DNA of 64,000 nt from Gammaproteobacteria bacterium 50_400_T64. GTDB lineage: Bacteria; Pseudomonadota; Gammaproteobacteria; Pseudomonadales; Porticoccaceae. A program made the translations under genes and the position numbers. The notes beneath the pieces were generated by a model. That model saw nothing but the letters and a program-made list of their open reading frames with translations. It made no database searches and was not told where the DNA came from. Where the stretch lies: NCBI GenBank assembly GCA_002162755.1, contig MAAS01000007.1, positions 1 through 64,000 of the forward strand, in the 5' to 3' direction. This document shows positions 18,613-27,307 of this stretch, in pieces (within the stretch, counting starts at the first letter, position 1; the number at the start of each line of letters is the position of its first letter).

Positions 18613-19368
18613 ATGAGCGACAGCGACAAAACACCTGAAAAGCACGCTAGCGACCCCTACGCAGACCTTATCAAGCCCAGCGACAAGTCAATAGCAGAAG
18701 ATGCCATACCGGCTGCCACAGTTATTCTATTGCGTGACAGCACTGACGGCATCGAAACCTTAATGCTGCGTAAGAATAAAGATATCCGCTTCGGCGGCAT
18801 GTGGGTTTTCCCCGGCGGACGCATTGATGCCGGTGACTACCCCGAGAGCGGCGATAAAACCGAAGCCGCCCGTCGCGCAGCAGCACGAGAAACCCACGAA
18901 GAAGCCGGCATTCATACCGACCCCAATGACTTCATCTGGTTCTCACACTGGACACCACCACCCATTGGCCAAAAGCGTTTCACCACCTGGTTTTTTGCCG
19001 CACGGGTCCCCGAGCATAAAGAAATTATTATCGACGGTGGAGAAATTCACGAACATCAGTGGATGAAGCCACTGGACGCTATCGAACGGCACGCGGCACG
19101 CACCCTCGACTTCGTGCCCCCCACCTGGGTCACCCTGCACTACCTCTCCAACTATACTTCCGTCGACGAATTGCTCGGTGTGTTCACGTCACGCCCCCCC
19201 AAGATCTACGAAACTCACCTTGGAAAAACCGAAGACGGTGAGCGAGTTGCCATTTGGCAGGGTGACGCGGGCTACGAAGCCTGGGATGCGAAAATTGAAG
19301 GCGAGCGCCACCGTATTACGATGGCGAAAAGTGGCTTTATTTTTGAAAATTCTTTTGAAGAATATTAA
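18613..19368 (+). CDS. Nudix hydrolase (NUDT19/RP2p-like)
   Basis: A 251-residue Nudix protein. After a hydrophilic N-terminus comes PAATVILLRDS, then GGMWVFPGGRID, and the Nudix box ending RRAAARETHEEAG. The box carries an insertion (DYPESGDKTE) between the first Gly-Gly and the REx2EE helix, as in the CoA-diphosphatase-like NUDT19/RP2p group. It probably hydrolyses acyl-CoA or another nucleoside diphosphate derivative; substrate not determinable. GGAGAA at good spacing supports the ATG. It is divergent from jetA across 293 bases, in which I see no clear regulatory site. Confidence 0.87.
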   Translation: MSDSDKTPEKHASDPYADLIKPSDKSIAEDAIPAATVILLRDSTDGIETLMLRKNKDIRFGGMWVFPGGRIDAGDYPESGDKTEAARRAAARETHEEAGIHTDPNDFIWFSHWTPPPIGQKRFTTWFFAARVPEHKEIIIDGGEIHEHQWMKPLDAIERHAARTLDFVPPTWVTLHYLSNYTSVDELLGVFTSRPPKIYETHLGKTEDGERVAIWQGDAGYEAWDAKIEGERHRITMAKSGFIFENSFEEY

Positions 19369-19415
19369 CGCTCATCGGCTCATTAATCTTTTAGCAAAAG
19401 CTACTGTCAATACAG

Positions 19416-20150
19416 TCACTGTCCTTCCTGGGAAAGTGTAGATTGAGGTTTGCTTTTAAAAGACACCACCTCTGCAGCTGTTAAATACCGCCACGTTCCC
19501 ACTTTAATATCCAGGCTCACCTCGCCTATTTTTTCGCGATGCAAGCGCACTACTCGATTGCCTATGCTTGCAAACATACGCTTGACCTGATGAAATTTAC
19601 CTTCGGTAATGGAGAGTAAAACTTCTTTTGGGCTGAGTATTTGTAATTGTGCGGGTCGCGTTAAACCAGCCTCGCCTTGCAGCTGTAATCCTGCTGTAAA
19701 TTGTAAAGGTAGGTCTAATATTTGCGCCTCATCAATATTCTGCGATAAGCCCACGCGATACACTTTTGTACAATCTTTTTGAGGATGAATAATATCGAAT
19801 GACCAGCGCCCATCATCGGTCGCCAGCACCAGGCCTGTAGTATCGGCATCCAAACGCCCTGCCACATGCAGCTCATCACTTCGTTCAATATCCAGACCGC
19901 TAAACAGGGATGGATAAGCTTCATCAACGTTTGAGCAAATAGTATTGGCGGGCTTATGAATCATTAAATAGCGAAATTCACGGGGTATAAGCAACTGAGC
20001 ATTAAGTGTGATGGTGTTGTTTTCGTGTACCTGAGAAGACGCAACAAGAACCGCTAAACCATTGACCACTACATTACCAGCTCGAATGCATTCCACAGCC
20101 TGTACTCGGCTAAGGTTGGTACTTTTACAAACGAATTTATCTAAGCGCAT
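19416..20150 (-). CDS. rsuA: 16S rRNA pseudouridine synthase RsuA
   Basis: A 244-residue RsuA-family pseudouridine synthase. The N-terminal S4 RNA-binding domain (MRLDKFVCKSTNLSRVQA) is followed by the catalytic domain with YLMIHKPANTICS, the active-site motif VAGRLDADTTGLVLATDDG (catalytic Asp in RLDAD) and ITEGKFHQVKRMFASIGN. RsuA makes the pseudouridine at position 516 of 16S rRNA (E. coli numbering). It is convergent with the Nudix gene, with about 47 bases between the stops. RsuA rather than RluE/F is favoured by the S4 domain and length. Confidence 0.9.
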   Translation of the reverse strand: MRLDKFVCKSTNLSRVQAVECIRAGNVVVNGLAVLVASSQVHENNTITLNAQLLIPREFRYLMIHKPANTICSNVDEAYPSLFSGLDIERSDELHVAGRLDADTTGLVLATDDGRWSFDIIHPQKDCTKVYRVGLSQNIDEAQILDLPLQFTAGLQLQGEAGLTRPAQLQILSPKEVLLSITEGKFHQVKRMFASIGNRVVRLHREKIGEVSLDIKVGTWRYLTAAEVVSFKSKPQSTLSQEGQ

Positions 20151-20273
20151 GTTGAGCCATCACTTGTTTAAGCGAAGTGAAGATTATATTTGCCAGTGAG
20201 CTTTAAGACAAAAGTTTAGCGGGTTAATCACAAAATAGTTTTTTTGCACTCGTTTCAACCGCCTTTTATTTAA

Positions 20274-22550
20274 TCAACGCGTATATTTTGCCACCAGTTG
20301 TTTAACCGCCGGGTCGGCCGGTGCAATGGCAGTTAACTGCGAAATATATTGATAAATGGAAGACGTATTGCCCATTTTTTCCAGATAAAAAACCAGCGTC
20401 ATTAACAGGTCATATTGATTCGGCCAACGCTTTGTCGCGCTAACCAGCGCTTTGGCGGCTGTCTTGGTCTGGCCAAGTTCGTCGAGGGCGACAGCGTAGA
20501 CATAAGCGTAACGGGGCTGGGCATCCGTCTGCTCCACCGCCAGCTTCAAATGAGGTAGTGCTGCCTTATAATCACCCTTGCGAATCAATAATAAACCGTA
20601 ACTATGCTGTGCAGCCCCGCTATCGGGTGCCACGCTTAATGCGCGTTGTAATAATTTTTCCGCTTCTGCTTCTCGATTTGTACTGCGATAAAAATCGGCC
20701 AGATTGAGCAACACGGGCACATAGTTTGGCTCTATACGCAGCGCCTGAAGGTAGGCCTTTTCTGCTGCCTCTAGATTGCCAAGATTCAATTCCAGTTGGG
20801 CTATAGCGCCCTGTGTTGCCGGGGAATCCGCTGAGACCTCAAGCGACGCACGGTATTCCTTGATAACAGGTAGCAGAGTGGCCTGCTGTTCTGCGTTGAG
20901 TTGAGGGAATAAATCCGCCAGCGTTTCTGCCAACTGGAAACGTACGGAGCGACTTTTATCCTGTAGATAAGGTGACAACAACTGCCAGCGCGCTTCGCCA
21001 GGCAAGGCCTGTAAGGAGGAGACAGCCGAGCGCCTGAGCATCGGGTTTTCATCTTGCAAATTCTTTTGTGCAGCCTCGACACTGACTCGAGAAGGGAAGG
21101 CAGCGAGGCGCTGTAACAAACTCGCTCTGACAATCGCTGGGGCTTTCGCCTCATCCAGCAAGCGTGTGATGCCTCTCGTCACAAGCACATCTCCCGCCTC
21201 GGCTCGCTGGTTTAAGATCGCCCAATGACTCTTTGCAGGCTTTACACCCCAGCTCAATAATTGCTCACTAGCCCATGCATTGTCTTTCCCAGACTGGCCC
21301 TTATGACAATTAGTGCAGGCATTTGGTACTGCCAGACTTTGCGACAAATCAGGACGGGGAATTGTAAAGCTATGGTCTCGCCGATCATCTACCTGCATAA
21401 AAATGCGGGCTGGCATATGGCAGTTGACACAGGCGGCACCTGTGGAAGCCGCCGAATGATGGTGATGCTTTGGGGTATCGAACACCTCCGGCTGATGACA
21501 TTGGGCGCACAGACCATTGCCCTCTATCAGCACCTTGCCACTGTGGGAGTTGTGACAGTTGCTACAGGTAACGCCCGCACCGTGCATCTTGCTTTGCAAG
21601 AAAGAGCCCATCACAAAGGCTTCTTCACGAATCTGCCCGTCAAGATAATAGGCTCCCTCGTTTAATAATTGCAGGCGATTAGTATCGTGGAAATTTTTAC
21701 CCTCTGGATTTTCTGTCAATGAGGCACGTAATGCATGACAAGTCCCACACATATTAATCTGCTCGGGATTTTTCTTACCCTGGGGGCTGGCAATGGCTGC
21801 GCCCGCTATAAACTGCCAGCTCATAGGTTCCGGTATGTCAGTACTAAAACCACTATTTTTGCCGCTTAACTTGCCTCCATTAGCAAGCTCAAGGTGTTGC
21901 GCTCCCCCACCATGACAGGCCTCACAACTAACATTGATTTCAGACCAGGTGGTTTTGTAGCTGTGTGCTTCTACATCATAATTTTTGACGACATTGGTCG
22001 AATGGCAACTGGCACAACGGTTATTCCAGTTCTGAAAATAACGTGTCCAGAAAAAGGGGTGCTCTGGAGTGATACTTTCGTCGGGTTGCAGATGGAACCA
22101 GCGCTGCCCGCCCTGCTCTTTACCGCGGCTATCCCAGGCAAGATTCAAAGCCTGAATATGCCCGTTGCCCCTTTCAACCAGATATTGTTGCAGCGGATGA
22201 AAGCCAAAGGTGTATTTTATTTGAAAGGTGTTTTTCTTACCGGCTGCATCCAGCGTATCAACAAAATAAGCTTTGCCCTGCTGATAAAAGCGGCTCTCTA
22301 TATTGTGGAACTGTACTTTTGTGTCAGCAAAATCACCCAGCACTGAATCCGATGTAGCGATGGCCATGGCCTTGTGGTGATCCGATTGCTGCCATTGCTG
22401 GTGCTGCTGCTGATGGCAGCCCGCACAGGCTTCAGCCCCTATAAATAAAGCATCATCAAGCTGGGCAGCAGATAATGTCGCGCTTAAAAAAAAAGCAACA
22501 AAAAACATTATCAACTTGTAGAAAGTGGCGGTATTGAACATGAACATCAC
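20274..22550 (-). CDS. exported octaheme cytochrome c with HEAT and TPR repeats
   Basis: A 758-residue protein with an N-terminal signal peptide (FFVAFFLSATLSAAQ) and eight CxxCH heme-binding motifs in the first ~420 residues: CAGCH, CASCH, CEACH, CGTCH, CSNCH, CAQCH, CVNCH and CTNCH. HEAT-like helical repeats follow (ENPMLRRSAVSSLQALPGEA region), then TPR-type units (residues ~590-730, for example ALRIEPNYVPVLLNLADFYR). It is periplasmic or outer-membrane-facing and probably moves electrons within a protein assembly scaffolded by the repeats. Genes immediately downstream are rsuA and, upstream, an exported phosphatase; no partner reductase is visible. The protein is complete. Confidence 0.88.
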   Translation of the reverse strand: MMFMFNTATFYKLIMFFVAFFLSATLSAAQLDDALFIGAEACAGCHQQQHQQWQQSDHHKAMAIATSDSVLGDFADTKVQFHNIESRFYQQGKAYFVDTLDAAGKKNTFQIKYTFGFHPLQQYLVERGNGHIQALNLAWDSRGKEQGGQRWFHLQPDESITPEHPFFWTRYFQNWNNRCASCHSTNVVKNYDVEAHSYKTTWSEINVSCEACHGGGAQHLELANGGKLSGKNSGFSTDIPEPMSWQFIAGAAIASPQGKKNPEQINMCGTCHALRASLTENPEGKNFHDTNRLQLLNEGAYYLDGQIREEAFVMGSFLQSKMHGAGVTCSNCHNSHSGKVLIEGNGLCAQCHQPEVFDTPKHHHHSAASTGAACVNCHMPARIFMQVDDRRDHSFTIPRPDLSQSLAVPNACTNCHKGQSGKDNAWASEQLLSWGVKPAKSHWAILNQRAEAGDVLVTRGITRLLDEAKAPAIVRASLLQRLAAFPSRVSVEAAQKNLQDENPMLRRSAVSSLQALPGEARWQLLSPYLQDKSRSVRFQLAETLADLFPQLNAEQQATLLPVIKEYRASLEVSADSPATQGAIAQLELNLGNLEAAEKAYLQALRIEPNYVPVLLNLADFYRSTNREAEAEKLLQRALSVAPDSGAAQHSYGLLLIRKGDYKAALPHLKLAVEQTDAQPRYAYVYAVALDELGQTKTAAKALVSATKRWPNQYDLLMTLVFYLEKMGNTSSIYQYISQLTAIAPADPAVKQLVAKYTR

Positions 22551-22668
22551 AGTTTATAGTCTGGCTTTTGAGGCCTGTATTGTCACATAAAAAGACGTTC
22601 ATCGAAGCACGAAATTAAACACCTCAGACAAAGAAGTGCGTTGATCTGATTAAAACGGTGAGTAATTT

Positions 22669-22718
22669 GGTGCCACGACTGAGTCACACCAAAACCTGTG
22701 CGATTCAGTCGTGGCACC
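22669..22718. terminator. large inverted repeat between two minus-strand genes
   Basis: GGTGCCACGACTGAGTC (22669-22685) and GATTCAGTCGTGGCACC (22702-22718) form a 17-base stem with one G-T mismatch and a 16-base loop. It lies just after the stop of the exported phosphatase. A T-run follows only on the plus strand, where no gene ends, so on the phosphatase transcript it would be a strong hairpin without a U-tract: attenuator, processing site or partial terminator. Confidence 0.5.
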
Positions 22719-22724
22719 TTTTAA

Positions 22725-23720
22725 TTATTTCAATTCGTAGGGATAGATAACTTTCCAGTCCTTTTTCATATCCATCACGGTCCAGCCATTTTTCTTTGCT
22801 TCGTCCAGGCCCTTGTCGAGTTTACCAATATGAGAGTCGCGGTCGTAAGCCCACTCACGCTCGGCATCGGTATGGTGAACATAGAGAGAAAAACGTGCGC
22901 CGTCACCGGCGGTGGTCCATTGATGCATTTGCAGATCGCCATCGGAGTTGCCGAAAGATGCAATAGGCCGACGACCAATATGCTGATTAATGCCTACGGG
23001 CTTGCCCACATTGTCATCCATAAAACTTAGCTCAGGTAGACGCACAATAACCGGTTTGCCATCGCGTATTTCAAACTTTGTTTTTACACTGCTGCCCACA
23101 ACCTGCTCAGGCGGGATGCCGTAGACAGCCTCTGTCCAGGGGCGCATAAACTCAATACCCCCACCAGAGACAATAAACGTCTTAAAGTCATTGGCGCGCA
23201 AATAGTTGAGTACTTCCAACATCGGCTGATAAACCATCTCTGTGTAGTGCCGTTTAGTAGTGGGGTGTTTCGCCGTGGCTACCCAGTCCTTTACGATTTG
23301 TTCAAACTCTTCTGTCGTGTTACCCGCGTGTGATGCCATAACAATTTCAAGGATGGCCTTCTCGCCTCCTGCCAGGGCCGCTTTCACGTCACCTTTTAGC
23401 AGTGAAGCAAAGGGTTCTTTATTTTTCCACTCGGGATGCTGCGGCGCCAGGGCCTTGACACGATCAATGGCAAAGAACAGTTGAAAGTACATCGGCTGCT
23501 CTGACCACAGGCAACCGTCATTATCAAAGGTGGCGATGCGCTCTGCGGGCAGCACAAAATCTGCAGAATCTTTATTCGTTACTTTTTCCACGAATTGAAT
23601 AATGGACTGCTTGGTATCACCTTCGTTCCAGGATGGTAACGGGTCATCGCCCTGGGCACTAGCGAGCTGGGCAAAGCCTAAAAAAATAAAGCCCAATAAT
23701 AATACTTTACATTTTCTCAT
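22725..23720 (-). CDS. exported HAD-family phosphatase (SerB-like)
   Basis: About 331 residues. A signal peptide (KVLLLGFIFLGFAQLASAQ) precedes a haloacid-dehalogenase fold: motif I ATFDNDGCLW with the nucleophile/acid Asp pair, motif II FIVSGGG, and motif IV SFGNSDGDLQM. Its closest recognisable relatives are phosphoserine-phosphatase-like HAD hydrolases, here secreted to the periplasm. The ATG at 23720 is chosen because AAAGGG abuts an ATG at 23729 and is correctly spaced for the second one. It is likely co-transcribed after the sulfatase gene upstream, although a terminator lies between. Substrate unknown; a phosphate-scavenging role would fit. Confidence 0.85.
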   Translation of the reverse strand: MRKCKVLLLGFIFLGFAQLASAQGDDPLPSWNEGDTKQSIIQFVEKVTNKDSADFVLPAERIATFDNDGCLWSEQPMYFQLFFAIDRVKALAPQHPEWKNKEPFASLLKGDVKAALAGGEKAILEIVMASHAGNTTEEFEQIVKDWVATAKHPTTKRHYTEMVYQPMLEVLNYLRANDFKTFIVSGGGIEFMRPWTEAVYGIPPEQVVGSSVKTKFEIRDGKPVIVRLPELSFMDDNVGKPVGINQHIGRRPIASFGNSDGDLQMHQWTTAGDGARFSLYVHHTDAEREWAYDRDSHIGKLDKGLDEAKKNGWTVMDMKKDWKVIYPYELK

Positions 23721-23804
23721 GATGATCATCCCTTTTATTAAAGCTATTTTTAAACAGATTACAGTTTCGTCATCAGAAAATACCTCAGGACAAAACCTCT
23801 GATC

Positions 23805-23840
23805 AAAAAAAACCGGTCGCTTAAGAATTAAGACGACCGG
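23805..23840 (-). terminator. rho-independent terminator after the sulfatase gene
   Basis: On the minus strand CCGGTCGTCTTAA-TTC-TTAAGCGACCGG is followed by eight T. The arms pair almost perfectly (a single bulged base), 20 bases after the sulfatase stop codon. This is a textbook intrinsic terminator. Confidence 0.85.
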
Positions 23841-23859
23841 CTAATTATTTAACGTTTAA

Positions 23860-25401
23860 TCAGTGGGCTGCAGGCTCTGAAAGCTTCTCCAGTACCTTCT
23901 CCAGACTAAAGCTGGCTGCTTTCTGACGCGGCGGATAGTCTTTAAAAGTAGCCAGAAACTCTCCCGCTATATTTTGTGCAGGCAACAACAGATAGACGCG
24001 CTCCAGCATCCAGTCGTAATACGTATTGGACGTAAGCTGAGCCCGCTCGTAGGGATCACGTCGAAGATTAAATATCAACGGAATTCGCAAGGGTGTAAAA
24101 GGGTTAGCCCAGGTTTCAAATGTTTCATAAATCCGCTGCTCCATAAAAATCATCTTCCAATCGTTGAAACGCAGCGCAGTCAGATCACCATCATCGGAGA
24201 AATAAAATATTTCTTCTCGCGGACCTTTATTTTCTTTGCCTGTGAGCAGGGGCAGAAAATTATAGCCATCGAGATGAACCTTGTATTTTCGACCATTGGC
24301 CTTGTAGCCTTTTAATAACTTTTTCTTGATATCAGTATCACCGGCAATGGCCAAAAAGGTCGGCATCCAGTCCATGTGGTGCATAATTTCATTGGACCAG
24401 GTACCGGCTTTAATATGCCCAGGCCAGCGCACCATGGCAGGCATACGCCAGCCGCCTTCAAAGTTGGTATTCTTTTCTCCACGAAATGGCGTCATTCCCG
24501 CATCAGGCCAGGTGTTCATATGGGGGCCGTTATCAGTGGAGTAAAAGACGATGGTGTTATCCGCAATTTTCAACTCATCAAGCTTGTCGAGAAATTTACC
24601 GATATGCCGATCGTGCTCGACCATGCCGTCAGAGTATTCATCCTGCCCAGAAATACCCCGCAGCTCTTTTTTCACATGAGTGCGAAAGTGCATGCGTGTA
24701 CCATTCCACCAAACAAACCAGGGTTTACCCGCTTTCGTCTGCTTCTCAATGAAACCGAGTGCCGCATCGGAAGTAACGTCATCAATGGTTTCCATACGCT
24801 TTTTGGTCAGCGGGCCAGTGTCTTCAATTTCTCCACCGGCATAGCTGTGGATCACGCCGCGAGGACCAAATTTCTTTTTAAAGTCTGGATACTCACTGGC
24901 CTTTGGGTAGTCCTCGTGTTCGGGCTCTTCCTCAGCATTAAGATGGTAAAGATTGCCGTAGAACTCGTCAAAGCCGTGGTTGGTCGGCAGCATTTCATCC
25001 CTGTCACCAAGGTGGTTTTTACCAAACTGGCCAGTGGCATAGCCCTGTGCTTTAAGCATACCGGCAATGGTGGGATCTTTTATATTCATCCCCTCTTTTG
25101 CCCCGGGTAAACCCACCTTAGAAAGACCGGTACGGAAAACACTTTGTCCGGTAATAAATGAGGAGCGGCCCGCAGTGCAGCTCTGCTCGCCATAATAGTC
25201 CGTAAACGCCATACCTTCCTGTGCGATGCGGTCAATATTGGGCGTTTGGTAGCCCATCAAGCCGTGGGTATAGTAACTGACGTTCGACTGGCCAATGTCA
25301 TCACCCCAAACAACGAGGATATTGGGTTTGGGTTCTTTTGGTTTGGATTCTTTTGCAAAACTAGAGGCCGGTGTGGCAACTAAAGCCATTAATACCGGCA
25401 T
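23860..25401 (-). CDS. arylsulfatase-family sulfatase, N-terminus damaged
   Basis: A 513-residue sulfatase (alkaline phosphatase superfamily): NILVVWGDDIGQSN with metal-binding Asp residues, QTPNIDRIAQEGMAFTDYY, the modification site QSCTAGRSSFITGQ, and later FYSTDNGPHMNTWPD. The C-x-A-x-R site (Cys to formylglycine) fits the motif used by anaerobic-type maturases better than the C-x-P-x-R core of FGE. The N-terminus MPVLMALVATPASSFA looks like the second half of a signal peptide without its basic start. No ribosome binding site precedes 25401, and the DNA just upstream is acyl-CoA dehydrogenase pseudogene. The 5' end was probably lost by rearrangement, so export is doubtful. The rest is intact. 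Confidence 0.85.
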   Translation of the reverse strand: MPVLMALVATPASSFAKESKPKEPKPNILVVWGDDIGQSNVSYYTHGLMGYQTPNIDRIAQEGMAFTDYYGEQSCTAGRSSFITGQSVFRTGLSKVGLPGAKEGMNIKDPTIAGMLKAQGYATGQFGKNHLGDRDEMLPTNHGFDEFYGNLYHLNAEEEPEHEDYPKASEYPDFKKKFGPRGVIHSYAGGEIEDTGPLTKKRMETIDDVTSDAALGFIEKQTKAGKPWFVWWNGTRMHFRTHVKKELRGISGQDEYSDGMVEHDRHIGKFLDKLDELKIADNTIVFYSTDNGPHMNTWPDAGMTPFRGEKNTNFEGGWRMPAMVRWPGHIKAGTWSNEIMHHMDWMPTFLAIAGDTDIKKKLLKGYKANGRKYKVHLDGYNFLPLLTGKENKGPREEIFYFSDDGDLTALRFNDWKMIFMEQRIYETFETWANPFTPLRIPLIFNLRRDPYERAQLTSNTYYDWMLERVYLLLPAQNIAGEFLATFKDYPPRQKAASFSLEKVLEKLSEPAAH

Positions 25402-25429
25402 CCATAGGGTTTCGCCGCTATTGTCGCGA

Positions 25430-26182
25430 CTGGTTGAGTCAGCACGATGCTGGTACGCCCTCGCTCAAACGTCCCCAATCCGCCATCGAAATCATACACA
25501 GCGAATAACTCGACTCCCTGCGCAAATGGCAGGGCGAGGCCTACGAGGCCGGTTTTAAAGTCTGGACATCCCACCCCATTTTTACGACTGGATGATTCTT
25601 TTATTGCGCACCGATAAATCGAGCAAGTACGACGGCCGGTCCTATCTTGTCGCACCCATTAAAGCGGCCCTTGGCAAGGGTGTCACCGTGCGGCCTTTAA
25701 TTAAAATAACCGGCGAAACCGGCTTTAATGAAGTGTTTTTCGACAATTTATAAATTAGCGACGACTACCGCATCGACGCCGTTGGCAAAGACTGGCAAGT
25801 GGCGCAAACCACCTTGTTTAACGAGCGCAGCGCAGGGCCAATAGTCACGCCGTCCAGCGGACGCGACAGTAACAAAGTCAGCGCTGTGGGTGATGCCTAT
25901 GCATTAATTAACCTCGCCAAAAACTCAAGCCGTGATGGCCAAAGTGCCGCTAACGATCCCCTACTGCGCGATCAAATTATGCAGATGATGATTCACCAGG
26001 CGGCTTCAAAACAGGGCCCCGCCGCGCAAAAGTTGAAGACCTGTGTGAACACCCCGTGCGCATTCCCCTGCAGGCTAAGCTGGTGATGTCCGAAGTTCGT
26101 CAGGATAGCGCCGCCGATGCCAGTGAAATTCAGCACAATATACTCGGCTAACGCATTCTCGGCATGGCCAAATCAAAATAAA
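25430..26182 (+). pseudogene. decayed acyl-CoA dehydrogenase gene (first of two)
   Basis: Translation in pieces gives typical acyl-CoA dehydrogenase sequence: FKVWTS near 25553, then after a frameshift FYDWMILLLRTDKSSKYDG, a segment ending GVTVRPLIKITGE, and FNEVFFDNL, a stop codon, then ISDDYRIDAVGKDWQVAQTT. A second frameshift near 26030 leads to KLVMSEVRQDSAADASEI. The N-terminal third is missing. The flavin-proximal beta-domain pattern and the conserved GETGFNEVFFD block identify the family. It lies directly upstream of a second decayed relative in the same orientation, resembling the paired dehydrogenases of steroid or fatty-acid side-chain catabolism. Confidence 0.82.
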
Positions 26183-26278
26183 AAAGAATTAAACACCGCT
26201 TAAAAAGAAGATTAAAAAAACAACTCAAGCAAAAAACTTTGCCTTTGGTGAAGACCCCTACCGGTAATCACCCTGCCT

Positions 26279-27212
26279 CTGGGACCAAAACCTTTGGCAA
26301 CAAATTATCGAACTCGGCTGGACCACTGTGATTGTGCCCGAAGCCGACGGCGGTATGGGCATGAGCCTGGTCTTACGTGAATGTCATAGCCCAGCGGCGA
26401 GTCGCTTACTCGGCGAAATCGCCAGTGGCAAAACTGAAACTCTCGCCAACACGCCAAAGAATGGCTCGTGGTTAGCAGCCGATTGCGATATTGAACTTGT
26501 CGATGGCACGCTCAACGGCGGTGCCTGGTTTGTATAAGATGTCCGCAAGGTTGAAACCCTGATCGTGCAAGCCAAAACCAGTAAAGGACTCAATATCATC
26601 GCCGATGCCATTATCGACCTGACTCGTGACTAGGCTCATATTACCTTTGATAGTGTCCCGGCAAATGACAAGCAACTATTAAGTGATGAGGCCTGTGCCG
26701 TACTTGAACAGACCCAACCCGGTTTATTAATCCTGCTCGCTGCTGATATGTGTGGTGCTGGGGAGTGACAACGGCAAACCACTGTCGAATACATGAAAGT
26801 CAGAGAACAGCTTGATCACCCCCCAGGATACTTTCAGGCCTTAAAACATCCGCTCGTTAACTTGATGATTATGATTGAGCAGGCCAAGTCATTCATCTAC
26901 AACGCTGCCTGCGCCATTGATAGTGAACTGGCGAATGCCGCAAAATTTGCCCGCATGGCCAAGCCATCGGCTTCAGAAATGGAGGCCTTCGCCTCAAACC
27001 GCTCCATTCAGTTTCACGATGGCATCCGCTTTACCTGGAAGTATTTTGTTCATCTATACCGTAAGCGGCAGAAACATAATCAGATTTTATACGGGGATGT
27101 AAAATACCCGCGCAGTAAACTGGCGGACTTACTCATGGGGCCAGGGCTGTTTAAACTGAGTCACCCCCTACCCTCTTACCTTGCTCATCAATGCCTGCTC
27201 ACCGGGCTATAA
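26279..27212 (+). pseudogene. decayed acyl-CoA dehydrogenase gene (second of two)
   Basis: One continuous frame carries the whole gene but is broken by three stop codons: after NGGAWFV (about 26535), after DLTRD (about 26632) and after MCGAGE (about 26766). Recognisable segments are LWQQIIELGWTTVIVPEADG (N-terminal helical domain), VRKVETLIVQAKTS, AHITFDSVPAND, and the C-terminal blocks GYFQALKHPLVNLMIMIEQA and SIQFHDGIRFTWKYFVHLYR. Many residues differ from the consensus (for example FTWKY for FTWEH), as expected after relaxed selection. A 26793-27212 frame would encode only the C-terminal domain and is unlikely to be functional. Confidence 0.85.
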
Positions 27213-27307
27213 AAAACCCCGTACCGCATTGCACTTATTAGCCAAGTGCTGGAAAATCACCGCAGTCATAAAAACGTCATATTTTCTATCCAATTAGCGA
27301 GGCTGGC

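Noticed and set aside
25389-25655. 88-codon minus-strand frame joining the sulfatase region
   Set aside because: It is antisense to the dehydrogenase pseudogene and in a different frame from the sulfatase, so it cannot restore its N-terminus.
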